Shown: positions 24,091-35,827 of the stretch, piece after piece
Layout of the letters: each line of letters begins with the position of its first letter
How positions within the stretch are numbered: the stretch's first letter is position 1
NCBI GenBank assembly: GCA_019022495.1
Contig: JAFEKR010000025.1
Location: 806,001 to 870,000, forward strand
DNA length: 64,000 bases
Source: Epichloe hybrida
Lineage: Eukaryota > Ascomycota > Sordariomycetes > Hypocreales > Clavicipitaceae
Direction: 5' to 3'
Program-made: the position numbers and the translations under genes
Notes under the pieces: model-generated
The model's input: the letters and a program-made list of their open reading frames with translations, nothing else
Told to the model about the DNA's origin: nothing
The model's database searches: none

Positions 24091-24370
24091 TGGGCAGGCA
24101 GGTGGGGAACCGGTCATGGTGGGGGAGGGGGACGAGGGGATCAAGTTTCAAGCTTGCGCGAAGACGGCATGCCGTTCATCTGAACATGGGCATGTCATGA
24201 TCAACGAGGTGACGGACCACGTGGAGACTCGGTTTCGGCAAACATTTGAATGAATCCAGTCGTCATGGTTTCAATAATGGAAAGGAAGGACAGCCGTGGA
24301 CATGCACCACTTCATAACGGGGAACCTGTCTTGACTAATGTTTGAATAAAATATGACACGATGCTACATG

Positions 24371-24404
24371 TACATACATACATACATACATACATACATA
24401 CATA
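24371..24404. repeat. TACA microsatellite
   Basis: About eight tandem TACA units. Confidence 0.9.
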
Positions 24405-25380
24405 CTGTGGTAGGTTGGCGTGCCTGACTCAACGCATCATGACCGCTGGTTTTGTTGATGGGGCCGAGGAGCCTTACCTTACCCGTGTTGGTCCAGACCC
24501 ATTCCAATTCCAGTAACTTGGGTTGACGCTGGTGGCCATTGGCGTTTCCTGGGGAATCACGAATGTGGTGTGTGATTTGGGGTCGACCGATGCCGAAACG
24601 GGCGTTGCAAGAGGGTCGCATACCGCAGACCGAGCCGAAATTTGACGGGGGAGCGCGTATCTGCTAGTCATTCATGGGATCGGGCAGATCCATCGTGAAT
24701 GTACATGCATGTACGGATTACGCAGAGCACGCATGTGCTTCCATGTAGGTTTGTGTCGCGTGGGTTTTCGTGGGCAAACAGCGTGCAAGACGCGGACAAA
24801 AAAAAACGCGCCACTGAAAAGCACACTCTCCCATACATACGCAGGGCAGGGTTGGTTGGCAGCGAAAGGAAAGGGAAACAAATTTTCAAAGATTCCATCA
24901 GAAAACCCGGCCGTGCTCACAATGGACACCCCTGTTTACGTAGCCTGTAGCCTTGCGCCTGCCCCCCCAGCGCCCCTGCACCCCTGGCACCCAGCTAGTT
25001 GGTCCAGGTGGGTGGCAGTGGCAAGGTCCGCCCGACCGACTCACCAACCCACCCCCCCTTGACCGATGCAGCCAAGCAGGGGAAGCAGCCTCAAGTCATA
25101 TCGAAGAATCCGGGAGGACCAATGACAAGACAATTGGACCCAACGTAAACGCATCACCGGGACCTGACATCCCAGTGCCATCGATGCTTGCGCATGCTTG
25201 CGCGCTGCAAGATTGTCGACCTGCATTCACTGGTCGCAGCTCCCGGCAGACATGCCGTCGATTGCCGTCGTTAGTTCGTCGCATATTATGTAGCACCTGG
25301 CACGTCGAGCACGATACCATTAGACATGATGCAGGATGGCCGGATATCTGGTACGCGGTGCAAGATTGCAAGATGCACAA

Positions 25381-25470
25381 CGATGCACGATGCACGATGC
25401 ACGATGCACGATGCACGATGCATGCGTGATGCATGCGTGATGCATGCGTGATGCATGCGTGATGCACGAT
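25381..25470. repeat. Compound tandem repeat: 7-bp units then 11-bp units
   Basis: Begins with about six copies of CGATGCA, switches to four copies of TGATGCATGCG, then returns to a single GATGCACGATG. The 11-bp unit looks like a variant of the 7-bp unit with a palindromic ATGCAT inserted. Confidence 0.9.
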
Positions 25471-26397
25471 GACTGGGTGCTTGTGTGCACATACATAGAA
25501 TCACACAACGACAATCCATTCTTGCACACGGTGACGATGCAATCGTCGTGACACTCGCGGCTGACGGCGCTTGCCCCGTCCATACCCTGAACATACATGT
25601 ATCGTCCGGTAGTAATCCGTACGGACCGCACGGATTACGGATTACGGATTATGTACGGAGTAGGGCCACCACCAGCATCTGCATCGGTGTCTGCATCCCT
25701 CCCCGGGTCAAGCCTTCCGAAGGATCAAAGCCTGCTGCCCTTGTCTGCGCCACAATGTTTCTCAAGGGCGGCAAGCGCCACCCATCGCAGCCCACGCACG
25801 CCCCTGCACGCCCCTACACTCCCCCTGCACTCTGATCGAAGTGCACATCCCTCACAATCCAATCCAGCGTCTTTGACCGTCTCAGGGCTGATATGACAGG
25901 TCTACTAATTCCCGTCTCCGCTCGACCTGACCTCGAGACGCTGTCGTCTGCCCGATCCTCGGATCCCACGGCCCTGCTAAACTACTGATCCCAAAGTTCA
26001 GATTACATAGTCGATTTGGAACTGACACATTGTGGCCCAGTTACCAAACTCTTGGTTTTGCCCATTCCTGCCCTAGCCGCCCGGTCCCCGTCGACCGATG
26101 AATATATCTATCCGCCTTTGCACTTTATTTCCTTACACACCCCTTCACCCCTCCACCAGCTGACGTCTGTGATGGCGACTGCCTTTCTTCTCAATCTTTG
26201 TTCACCTCTGCCCCAAAAACATAAATGCCGATAGCCTCCACACCTTTCGACAAGCCCTTGTTCCCGTGGTCTCTCCAAACCCTCCAGTCTTCTCCGAACT
26301 TTGCTTAATCCTTCAAGCTCGCCGTACGCAACTCATCAGAAACACCTGCACCTGCTTCCTCGTTCGTCACAACTCGACATCTCGTCCTGCTGTTACC

Positions 26398-26710
26398 ATG
26401 GTCTTCTCAGCCTCACAGACCACGCAGCCTCTTGCCATGCTTGGCTCACCTAGCCGTGAGGTTCCACATCGGCCCATGACCTCACCTGAGTCCACTGATA
26501 TTGGCGGCATCATAACTTACGGTCCCAAGGTTCGCCTCCTTCACCACCCTGCTGAACAGGTGCTCGTTCATGAATCAGTGTTTCAAAATGTTAACAATTT
26601 TTCAGATGCCAGGAACGAGATGCCCAACATGCGCTCTGGCCGGAAAGGAAGTCTGGGTTATTCCCGGCCGATGCTGTGGCTACTGCGGCACCCCGTGTGA
26701 TGGCCACTGA
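26398..26710 (+). CDS. Small cysteine-pair (zinc-ribbon-like) protein
   Basis: The start has a strong context (ACCATGG). Exon 1 is 26398-26529 and exon 2 26606-26710, giving 78 residues. The 76-bp intron has a weak GTTCGC donor, a GTTAAC branch-like site and TTTTTCAG acceptor. Exon 2 encodes CPTCALAGKEVWVIP and CCGYCGTPC, two CxxC pairs spaced like a zinc knuckle, so metal binding is likely. The N-terminal 44 residues are Ser/Pro-rich and disordered. The stop TGA (26708-26710) is followed at once by GTAAGT, a perfect donor. A plausible coding exon lies in the same phase at 26885-27028 (ends KRPRRKHISQAH). Either the stop is real with a 3'-UTR intron, or it truncates a longer protein. Function unknown. 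Confidence 0.55.
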
Positions 26711-26884
26711 GTAAGTTGAGAAGCAGTCCCAGCACGAACGAGTGCCTCCTGTTACTGATAGACCTGTTACTGATAGATGTTAGACCTCTTGCACTGCCCT
26801 CGCTAGAACAATCATTTAATAGGGCTTTCTCTAGTCGGGTTGGTCAGGATTCTCAATTCTTTTTCCTCATCTTTGTTTATTCAG

Positions 26885-27028
26885 ATTTTCCGGAAGACGG
26901 TTTTAGCCACGACTCCTGCCTTACCTGCCGATTGGCAGACCGAGATTCAATCCCGACCATCAGGCTCCCTTTCGGTTGCTCGTTCACAAAAACGGCCTCG
27001 ACGAAAGCACATATCACAGGCACACTGA
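26885..27028 (+). other. Possible downstream exon of the small CxxC gene
   Basis: Starts after a pyrimidine-rich tract and TTCAG. Reads in phase 0 as 47 residues with a basic end (SQKRPRRKHISQAH) and a stop at 27028. It would join the upstream gene only if the TGA at 26708 were read through or absent. It could also be 3'-UTR sequence that looks coding by chance. Confidence 0.35.
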
Positions 27029-28445
27029 TAGGCCGAGAGCATTGCGCGAGGAACAATGCGTCAAATGCCTGCCAGCCGAACTTTTTTGCGAGCAAGATCG
27101 AGGTACACCACAATCACGCACACGTTGAGACAGCCACACGCCTTCACTAAGGCTGGTGATGATTGTTTCGGTTGGCAGGGTTGCCGGAGCATTCAGGGAA
27201 CAGGCGAATTTGATTTTTGCACATTTTCTTTTTATTATATTAGGATTGTGAGATGGAGCTAAGGACGGATGGCGTTGGGCTTTTCGACGGGCAAAGGGAT
27301 GAAGAAAGCGCATACGGTTAAAACGGTAGATTTAAGCTCATTGAGGCTGTTAAAGGGCTTGTAATAATATACCTCGTAGAACTTTTATAATCATGACTTA
27401 TAGCGTTATTAGCCGGACCTTGTGTGTGTATGGCTTCCATTTGGCGAGGAAGAACACGGTCACAAACGCGCCTAGTACAGAGCCGTGATTATAGCTAAAG
27501 GCCAAGTCTATCCTAGATTACGTGTCCTTTACATACAAAGCCCGATACCGGGAGTCTCGATCCTCCAGCCACATTAATGGGTCGCTCGATTGACACATCG
27601 GGGGAGAATATCCACCACTGATCGAATTGTGATCAATGAGTACGGAGTAGCGCGCAAGTCGGCCGGCTAGCGCTATTGAAGAAGTGCATATTGTCGACTG
27701 ACTTTCCTCATGAGGCGCCAACCATGTTCCCATGTTGAGATCCGTATGTTCAGAAGTGCATTGGCTTATTCATAGTACAGCTACGGACGTATTGACTTCC
27801 CTTGTCTCGCATCTCGAAGAAACTGTCGGTCCATGGGCGACGGGGGATTTTCTTGAGCTTCCTGGCTACCCTTCGTACAACAGTACATGCCCTGAATTAT
27901 TTTACAGATCTACATGACGGGGGGATTGAGCGAGGTATATACCATGCGTATTTTCCTCGTAGCTCTCTAAAACAATACAGGGGTTATACTATGTATACTC
28001 ACAGCTGATCGCAGCTGTTAGAGAGGAACGAAAAAATAGGGCATGTAGATTTGTAAAATAATCAGGGGGGGGGGAGGAAGTGTACCTTTTGACCAGTGAC
28101 ATTACGCGGAGCGTTTTCCGGACCCGAGTATCCATCCGTTACCCGTGCCACGCCCCCACCTTGGTATCCTTTTCTTTTGTTTCAGAATTTTCTTCATTTT
28201 TTTTTTTTTTTCAATTCCAAGATTTTATCAGATCGAACCGCTGGCACTGTAGTGCGACCAGTTCCCGCATGAGATCCTCTGCAGCCGACGGCGATTTGTG
28301 AGACAATCCATGCGGGCCAATTGCGATCATGCCTACGGATTGGGGGGGTGGAAGAGACGCGGCTTGCCCCGAGGTTTTCTAAATTTATCCTGCTGTTTTT
28401 TTTTTGTCTTGGGTAAAGAGGACGAGGAGAAGAAGGGGGGAAATG

Positions 28446-28478
<33 letters not shown>

Positions 28479-29773
28479 CCAAGATGACAGGCGGGATGCA
28501 ACCTTGCTAATTACGAATTTATCGTGATCCGGGTCAACACGTTCTCTCTTTCCCTAGCGAATGAATGACCGTGAAGCATTGGTACGTGGGGCGTGCTCCG
28601 ACAAAAAAGGGATCCAGGGTGCGGATGTCTCTTCCTGTAAAAGAGGCTTTTGGCGTCGCCCAACTCAATCTCCTGTGCTGAGCGGTCGGTTTGCAGCGAT
28701 GAAGTCTTGTGGGGTTTTTTTTTTTTTTTTTTTTTTTGGATTAAGCAGGGTGATGATAATAATGTTTAGAAAGAATCATTTGTAAGGGGGTGGGTGCCCT
28801 TTTTTGGGAGGGATACGTGTCGAAGGGAGGAGCTGCGTATGTTATGTAGGGAAGTGGGGGAAGCTGGAACAAGCATGATGTCAATCGCGTTGCGCGCGAC
28901 TTCAATTGCAGCCGCGATTGCGACCGCGCAACGGCCAGCGTGGCCCCTTGTCACGTGGCTGCCCAGCCTCTTCGTTCCTTCACTTCCCTTTCTACAATAG
29001 ACTAGAATAGAAGATACCTATCCTATGATACCAACAGTTATTTTGCGTTTGATTTTACAAACGCTTACGGACGCGAGGGTTGCACCGGCCTGCTTGTCTG
29101 TTGGTCTTGATCACGAGAGAGTTGGATTTGGCAACATCCCGACCCCCTCCATCGCACAATCCATACTGATGTGAACGGCCATGCTAACTTGGTGTTTGGT
29201 GTTGGTTATCGTGATGGCTGCAGACCAAGAACGTGTTTCGCTCATGGATTCGTCGCCATTGGATTGTCCTCCCAGCAGTATGAGCCTGGGTGTGTCGGAG
29301 GCAAACACACGCTGGATTCGTCTCTTCATGTTTTCTCATGCATGAGATCGTTTTTCCAAAGCATGTCGCCAATAGTTGTCAAAATGTTGACTAAAGAGGT
29401 GACATCCAGAGAGGCAGTGACATCATCACCTCGGAGCTAATTTTAAGACGCCGTTAATGAATGGCCAGAGCTCCATTTTGCCTCATTGCCGCGATGCCCC
29501 GCCCCCACTAGCCGTCGCCAAACTTGACAGGCCAATGGCCAATGACAGCATTACTGTGTCATTGATGATCCTATTGGTCCCTCTTTGCATCACCTTGCAT
29601 CACCCCCGCCATGTCGGGAATTCGTACAATGCACATCACGACAAAGCCCGCGTACATAAAGCCTCCTGAAAATCTTTACCGGTGCCTGCTACAACTCCTC
29701 CGGATAACCTCGTTGTCTTGCGAAATCCACTTACGTCAGCGTCTCTATCGTTCCTCCATCCAACGCACCCGCC
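27029..29773. other. Gene-poor region with homopolymer tracts
   Basis: No protein gene is supported. Poly-T lies at 28197-28211 and 28716-28738, and poly-A (about 27 bases) at 28447-28474. A TACGGAGTA motif is at 27641. The final part is the promoter and leader of the dienelactone hydrolase gene. Confidence 0.5.
28447..28474. repeat. Poly-A tract
   Basis: About 27 consecutive A in an otherwise G-rich stretch (GAGGAGAAGAAGGGGGG precedes it). Confidence 0.9.
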
Positions 29774-30824
29774 ATGTCTATGCCCGCCACCGCAGGCCAC
29801 AGCAAACCCTGCTGCAATGTTCCCCCTGTTGTAACCAAGGGCTACAAGGCCAAAGGCACCTACGAAGAGATTGGTGGCTACAAGACATGTATGTTTGCTT
29901 GCGCTGAGAGCCGATGGGATTCGAATCGCGTGCTAAAAACGTATGCGTTGTATCTGCCCCTCGTACACTAACACGAACCTTGGCTGCGTAGACGTCACCG
30001 GTCCTTCTGATGCCACCAAGGCCATTTTGGTCATCTACGACATCTTCGGCTACTTTGAGCAAACCCTTCAGGGTGCGGACATCTTGGCTCACGGCGACTC
30101 GGAGAACAAATACAAGGTTTTCATTCCAGATTGGTTTGAGGGAAGCCCTGCTGCCATTGAGTGGTACGTTTGAGTCTGGCCTTGGGGACGAACAGGACAC
30201 CCCGAGAAGCTGAGTCTGTATAGAATAGGAGAACTGAGCTGACTGACCCCTTGCCACGACCTCTAGGTACCCCCCCGACACTCCTGAGAAGGAGGAGAAG
30301 CTCGGTGCTTTCTTTGGCAAATTTCCGCCTCCTAAAGTTGCCGGCAAAGTGCCATCCTACGTCCAGGCAGTCAAGGACAAGAACTCCTCTTTGGCCAAGT
30401 TTGGTATTCTCGGGGTAGGTCGTGTTTCCCATTCTCATACTGGCGTAACCCAGTTATTAATTGACTCAATATCAACCGACGTTGGCTTGAACAGTACTGC
30501 TGGGGTGGCAAGGTCGCTACTCTTTCCACCAAGGCCGATAACAACCCATTCGGAGCTGTCGCGTCCGTTCACCCTGCCATGGTTGACCCCCAGGATGCCC
30601 ATGGCATCAAGGTCCCCATGGCACTGCTGGCCTCTGGTGATGAGCCCGCTGAAGATGTGAAGAAATTCGAGGATGCCCTCTCAGTTCCCAAGCACGTCGA
30701 GATCTTCAAGGATCAGATTCACGGCTGGATGGCCGCTCGCTCCAACCTGAGCGATGACCGTGTCAAGCAGGAGTATGAGCGAGGCTACAAGACGCTCTTG
30801 AGCTTCTTTGGCAAGCACCTTTGA
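29774..30824 (+). CDS. Dienelactone hydrolase family protein
   Basis: An alpha/beta hydrolase of the carboxymethylenebutenolidase family. Exons 29774-29888, 29992-30163, 30267-30414 and 30495-30824 join in frame to 254 residues, the normal family length. The nucleophile is the Cys in GYCWGG (Cys147) in place of the usual Ser. The acid is likely Asp194 in LASGDEP and the base His221 in DQIHGW. The N terminus has CCNVPP then a Lys/Gly-rich strand, typical of cytosolic fungal members, and no signal peptide. Members cleave lactones in aromatic degradation or other small esters; the substrate here is unknown. All three introns have canonical ends. It converges with the PPTase gene, 240 bp away. 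Confidence 0.9.
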
Positions 30825-31066
30825 GAAGAGAGAAAAAAAAAAAACCAGAAATTCGAGAAGAAGATGTAGCTCAACACGTTCGATGCTCTAGCTTTCCCGC
30901 CATCCAGGATGATAATACGAAGACATGATGAAGAAGTGGATTCCTCCAACGTGACACCGTTATAAGTACATGCGTCACATGCTGAGAATATCAGTCAGGA
31001 ATTGGGGCCAGGTCGCCATCCTGACAATAACTCTATTCGTGAACATGAGCTCATGAAATTCATGTT

Positions 31067-32049
31067 CTATCGTGTATTTGCCTTTTCCGCAGCATCCAAA
31101 ACCTCCTCAATGTTCAACAATATCCAGTCCTTTCCAAAGTGCAACGCACCATCTTGAATGCCCTTGACGGCCGTGCAAATCATGTAGTCGTCCAAGTACC
31201 AATCCATCTGCACATCCACATCGTCAACCTTGCATCGCTTGAACCAAATCTCGAGTCCCCTCCCCTCAGGCGCTTGCTCCCCAGGCGGAGCAAAATACCT
31301 CAAGTCCAGCTCCGTCAACCACTCTGCCAGCAACGCCTCCCCCGTCATCTTGACATATGCCTCCCTCATGCACCACAAAGCATAAAAATACGACAGTTTC
31401 CTATCGAGCTCCCCAAACGGCAAACGCTTGAGTCTCGTAGACTCACCCGGCGAGAAGACCGAGTCGTGCATATCGACGTACTTGAGCCACCCGTCCTTTA
31501 CGATCAACGCATGGTCGCGATCCCGTCGCTCAGAAGGGCACACGATGTCCACGCCAACGGAGACATGCCGAGGCGGCTTGCGGACCGCGAAAAGGGACAC
31601 CAGGCCCGCCTGGTGGGAGACGTTGAAGATGAGCGGCTCCTCGCCGTCGGGGAGTCGGAAGACGGGCTTGGTGTGCAGATTGCGGGTGAACTGGGCCGAG
31701 GACCAGGACGCGGAGCACGAGGAGGTGATGGCGTGGCGTTTGAGGAGGGCGGATGCGAGGGCCATCTTGGCGTCTTTGACGAAGTGGTATCTCAGGACGG
31801 AGGCTTGTTCCTCGGCCGTGAGGAGGGCGAAGGCCCGGGATGCCTGTTGGGGGAGAGGGGGGAGGGGGGGAGGCGTTAGTTTGTGTTATTGCGGTCGAAT
31901 GATTTTGTCGGATGTGCCAGCGAGAGCAGTTGGGGAAAATGGAATGGAAGATGCTATCTTGCCTCTCTGGCTAGATCTCTGGTTGCTCTGGCCCCGGGCC
32001 AGAGGGGCCGTGTGTCAAGAAGCCATTTCACAACGCGCGCTTCACTCAT
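31067..32049 (-). CDS. 4'-Phosphopantetheinyl transferase (Sfp/NpgA type)
   Basis: Moves the phosphopantetheine arm of CoA onto carrier domains of polyketide and peptide synthetases and Lys2-type reductases. Exon 1 is 32049-31963 (MSEARVVKWLLDTRPLWPGA then nine residues), exon 2 31843-31067; 287 residues. Motifs in order: LRYHFVKDAKMALAS, FNVSHQAGLV, GVDIV (metal-binding Asp128), and WCMREAYVK with Glu190 and Lys194, all typical of the Sfp group. The 119-bp intron starts with GC rather than GT (GAG|GCAAGA), ends CCCAACAG and has an ACTAACG branch site. The GC donor is the only position that keeps the frame across conserved sequence. Such an enzyme is usually single-copy in moulds and essential for lysine and secondary metabolites. 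No synthetase lies in this window. Confidence 0.9.
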
Positions 32050-32970
32050 GATGCTGGAGGAGAATTATACCCCGCGTCCGCCAACGCGCGTCCGCGTTGA
32101 GTGGTTCTTGCGACCCGCGCTGTTGTCGATGTGATTGTGAGCAGCTTCTCTGTTTGAACAGTGTCTGATGAACAGGGTGGTTGGTGGTTGGTGGTGCGAT
32201 GCGGCTGTAATAGGTTGGGGGGGGTTGAGACAAGGTCGTGCCGGAACGTCAATGTTGTATGATGGCATGATGGCATGATGGCGGCATTGCGTCGCCTCCC
32301 TCCCCTATTCTCAGCCTGGTTCCACTTCCCCCTGGTTGATTCCGCGTATGTAATCCGTACATAACTCACCAATGACCATATCGTGTGCTTGCGAACTTTT
32401 TTTTGCACACATAATACTCCGTAGTACACTGTCACTGTACTTTGCCAGCGGCTATTGATCCCTTCTCGCCCCCCCCCCAGCGGCCCCTGGGCTTCTGGGC
32501 TCCTGTGGGCCCCAGCACCAATCCATCCATCCATCCATCCTTCCATCCAGTGACCATCATCACTACGACTTACTAATTAGCATTTGGCCACACTAGTGCA
32601 CCTTTTGAATTTATCGATTCAGCACTTGCCAGATTTCTCCGATCGATTTTGTTACAGCGGCAGCGGCAGCGGCAGCGGCAGCGGCAGTGGTCGACCGACC
32701 AGCCAGACAAACAAACCAATTCGACTCGACCAAGCAGAACCAGCTAGCCCAGCTTGACTAGACCAACCAGACCTTCATTCCACCCCGTCACGTCACTCGG
32801 GTCCAGTCCGGCCATCATCACACGACTCCGTTACACGGGGGCAAGCCAGGGCCGCCCGAAAAATCTCAGCCTCTTCCCAAATCCAAAAGGGCGCTCAAAG
32901 CTCACCGAATCCATTTTGTTGCCTTCCCCTTTCGGGCGCCTCGAGGCCAACGAGGCAGGCAGTCATCATC
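32050..32970. other. Divergent promoter region with microsatellites
   Basis: Between the PPTase and zinc-finger genes. Contains an ATCC repeat (32519-32540), a GGCAGC hexanucleotide repeat (about 32655-32687), TACTCCGTA at 32415 and GTAATCCGTAC near 32350. No gene is supported. Confidence 0.5.
32655..32687. repeat. CAGCGG hexanucleotide repeat
   Basis: Five tandem CAGCGG units about 300 bp upstream of the zinc-finger gene. Confidence 0.9.
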
Positions 32971-34509
32971 ATGAACTCTCCTACAGGCCGGGCCGGTGTC
33001 GTTCGCGCTCGCGATGACGCCTCCAGCATGGACAAGCTGGTAAGTAGTTTGCTTGTTTGCCTATCCCTCCTTGCACTTGGGTCTGGGCCGTCCGTCGCCT
33101 TTGGCATGACATCAGGAGCATCACCACAAGTTGCACACGCACACACCCATATATGCCCTACCTTATCTGCCCGATTCCGAGTTCCGATTCCCGACTCCCC
33201 GACTCCCCGACTCCGACTCCGATTCCGTCTCAGTCTCAGTCTCCGTCTCCGTCCCCGGGACCGCTCCTGTAGTCGCCAGAGATGCTCCCGTCATTGATTG
33301 TTCATTGATTGTTCAGGAACACCTCGGCGAGGCATGTTGTGTGCCCTCTCGGGTGTGCCATCGGGTGTGCCATCTAGCAGACCTGGATGAAACTGCCCCC
33401 CCCCCCCCCCTCTCCCGACAAAGCTAGCCAACATATTGACTCTTGCCTGCTTCTCCCCCTCCATCTAGGTCCATTCCGTCCTCGACGATGTGCTCTACAA
33501 CGTCATCTCAGACCTCGTCATGAAGACGCACCACGAAGAAAAGACGGCCAAAGCCACTACCGCGGCTATTCGAGTGGAGAAGATGGCCTCGGACGCCTCA
33601 GACAGTTCATCACCCGACTCGAGACCGGATATTCGAGTCGAGACGGACTCGGCAGTGTACGAGGATGGAAAAGTTCTACTCAAGGGAAATCCTCTCAAAA
33701 CGATAGAGGAAATTGTGTGCCCCAAGTGTCAATTGCCCCGACTGTTACACCCGACCGATGGCAAAGGCGCCCGAAAACCCGATCCGGCCGTCATATACTG
33801 CAAGAAACACCCTTACATCGATAAAGCAGGATGTGACATCTACGGCCAGAGCTGGGTAGCTCCCGGTCCGGGACGAGGCAAGAAAAAGAAGGACGTGGAG
33901 AAGAAGGAAGACGGTACTCCGGAGCAAAGGCCTCCCAACGTCCTCTCGTTTCCGTCGGCGACCTGCAGCAAGTGCAAACGATGCATTCTCGTCACTCGAC
34001 TGAACAATCACATGGGGTCATGCATTGGAAATAGCGGTCGTAATGCGAGCCGAGCAGCTGCGCAGAAGCTCAATGGCAATTCGCAACATGACTCTACACC
34101 CCCGTCGTCGCAAAAGGCTACTCCTGTACCGGGCTCGCGCGCGGCCAGCCCGAGAAAAAGAGACGCCAGCGAAGACGAGGGCGATTCCGACGCAAGTCAT
34201 CAGAAGAAGAAGCAGAAACCAAACAACAACAACAACCTGACCAAGAAGGTAATCATCAAGACAAAGCCGACATTGAAAAAGGACAAGTTAAAAGGTACCT
34301 CGCACCTGAGCCAAGAACACAGATTGGACTCGGCTTCTCCCGCTTCGAATGGCAGGGGCACGCCCAAAATGTCCAATAAGAACGGAAGCCCTGTTAAGAA
34401 GATCAAGGCGCCCAAGCCGGTTCATAGCTCGCCCATACCCAAGAACGGAAAGGATGTGGATGGCATGTCGGAAATATCAGACATCATGTCATCACCCCCA
34501 GGCAAGTGA
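32971..34509 (+). CDS. Zinc-finger nuclear protein, possible chromatin/transcription factor
   Basis: Exon 1 (32971-33039) and exon 2 (33469-34509) are joined across a 429-bp intron with GTAAGT and TCTAG ends; 369 residues. The first cysteine pair is CPKCQLPRLL, followed by TDGKGARKPDP, a YCKKHPYID stretch and YGQSW. The second is a C2HC finger (CSKCKRCILVTRLNNHMGSC) resembling the small fingers of SAGA deubiquitinase-module proteins such as Sgf11 and ataxin-7. The C-terminal half is basic and disordered with Lys-rich runs (KKKQKPNNNNN) that could be nuclear localisation signals. A role in chromatin or transcription is inferred; I cannot name an orthologue. The long first intron is low-complexity. 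Confidence 0.75.
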
Positions 34510-35226
34510 GGGTCGAAGAACAGAAGGCAATAGAGCCAGCCTTTCCCTGACGTCATGCGCGGTCAAGAGAGGTCCATCGTTGCTGTGCTTTGCTCACACG
34601 ACTTTGCTTGCGAGGCAAAAAAAAAAAAAAGCCTCTCACACATAAACACACACTGTACACTACCAATAATCAAATGGGGTCGTTTGTTGCCGCTAGCGAT
34701 TTGGGGGAAAAGACATGAATCATTCGCAATTGCTTGCCCTCTCTTCTTGCCTCCAGATGGCAGAGCGAGTATGGCGATGGCCTTGGATACAGAACAAGCA
34801 CACCTCACAGGACATGGATATAGAAGAAGAACACGCGGTCTTTTTCTACAATGTCCACGACAACACAGGCGGAAGACATGGAAGAAGAAGAAGAAGAAGA
34901 CGGAAATGGCTATTTTTTTGTGTACTATTTCCTCCCCCGGCGGATCACTCAAATGCATCAGACGAGCGGCCGGGACTTTGGCTATAATGGCTTTTGGGAG
35001 GGGAGTGATTTCCAGCATTCACGGACAGTACTTGGGGTCCGCGGCGTTTGGAGGAAGTCGAATTTATTATACTTGATAGTTTTCATGCGCTTCCTTTTCT
35101 TCTTCTCAACTACGTACATACACAGCGGAGGTAAATGAATAGTTGATCAATTTATCCTTGTCTACATCTACGTATTGCTCTATTCATTAAGTCATCGGGC
35201 CTCCCATTCCCTTCTTCTACCGTTCT
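34510..35226. other. Convergent 3' region
   Basis: 3' flanks of the zinc-finger and cyclophilin genes. Contains a poly-A run (34618-34630) and a GAA-rich tract (34879-34900). Overlapping frames on both strands lack domains. Confidence 0.5.
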
Positions 35227-35827
35227 TCACTCCTCCGTATCATCCACCACCCTCGCCCCCACAATCCTCACCTCCTCAACCGGCCTGTCCTCGGGCCCGG
35301 TCTTGACGAGCCCCATCCTTTTGACGACGGCCAGACCGCTCTTGACCCTCCCGAAGATGGTATGCTTCCCGTCGAGCCACGGCGTCGGCGCAAGGGTGAT
35401 GAAGAACTGAGAGCCGTTGGTGTTGGGCCCCGCGTTGGCCATGCTCAGGATGCCCGCGCCGGTATGCTTCAGCGAGGGGTCAATCTCGTCCTCGAACTTG
35501 TCGCCGTAGATGGAGGAGCCGCCGCGCCCAGTGCCCGTCGGGTCGCCGCCTTGGACCATGAAGTTGGGGATGACGCGGTGGAAGATGGTGGAGGTGTAGT
35601 AGCCGCGTTGGATGAGGGTGGTGAAGTTTTTGGTTGTTTTGGGGGCGTGCGTGGTGTAGAGCTCGAGGGTGATGGGGCCCTGTTTATTTCATTCTCATTT
35701 TCATTTTCATTTTTATTTTCATTTTATTCTTTGGGGGGTTTTTTTTTTTTTTTGGGTCTTGGGATTTCTCATGGAGCTGTGGGGATGGTCGTACCATTGT
35801 TGTTTCTATAATCACGTTGGTTGCCAT
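35227..35827 (-). CDS. Cyclophilin-type peptidyl-prolyl isomerase
   Basis: Catalyses cis-trans isomerisation of Xaa-Pro bonds. Exon 1 (35827-35795) encodes [11 protein letters not shown] and exon 2 (35679-35227) the remaining 150 residues; 161 in total, a minimal single-domain cyclophilin. Conserved features are [14 protein letters not shown] (catalytic Arg and hydrophobic pocket), the [17 protein letters not shown] block and [12 protein letters not shown], where Trp is the cyclosporin-contact residue. No signal peptide or organelle signal is seen, so it is cytosolic or nuclear, resembling the PPIL1/Cyp1 group linked to the spliceosome. The 115-bp intron carries a long purine-rich tract on this strand. 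Confidence 0.92.

Larger units (their letters stand above)
21023..26397. other. Gene-poor 5.4-kb intergenic region rich in simple repeats
   Basis: No frame here shows a domain or a credible splice pattern. Contains poly-T/A tracts (21667-21688, 21728-21741, 22580-22616), a C run (21905-21913), an AGGTGGGCAG repeat (24051-24090), a TACA microsatellite (24371-24404) and a compound GATGCA-based repeat (25381-25470). GTAATCCGTAC and TACGGAGTA motifs recur near 24712, 25614 and 25654. The last few hundred bases are the pyrimidine-rich leader of the 26.4-kb gene. Confidence 0.5.

Noticed and set aside
25381..25470. Repeat array considered as a CRISPR-like array
   Set aside because: No unique spacers; a simple minisatellite in eukaryotic DNA.
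31139..31879. Plus-strand open frame of 246 codons opposite the PPTase
   Set aside because: A shadow frame; the minus strand carries all Sfp-type motifs.
29774..32049. A secondary-metabolite cluster around the PPTase
   Set aside because: No PKS, NRPS, terpene enzyme or cluster regulator in the window; the PPTase is usually an isolated housekeeping gene.
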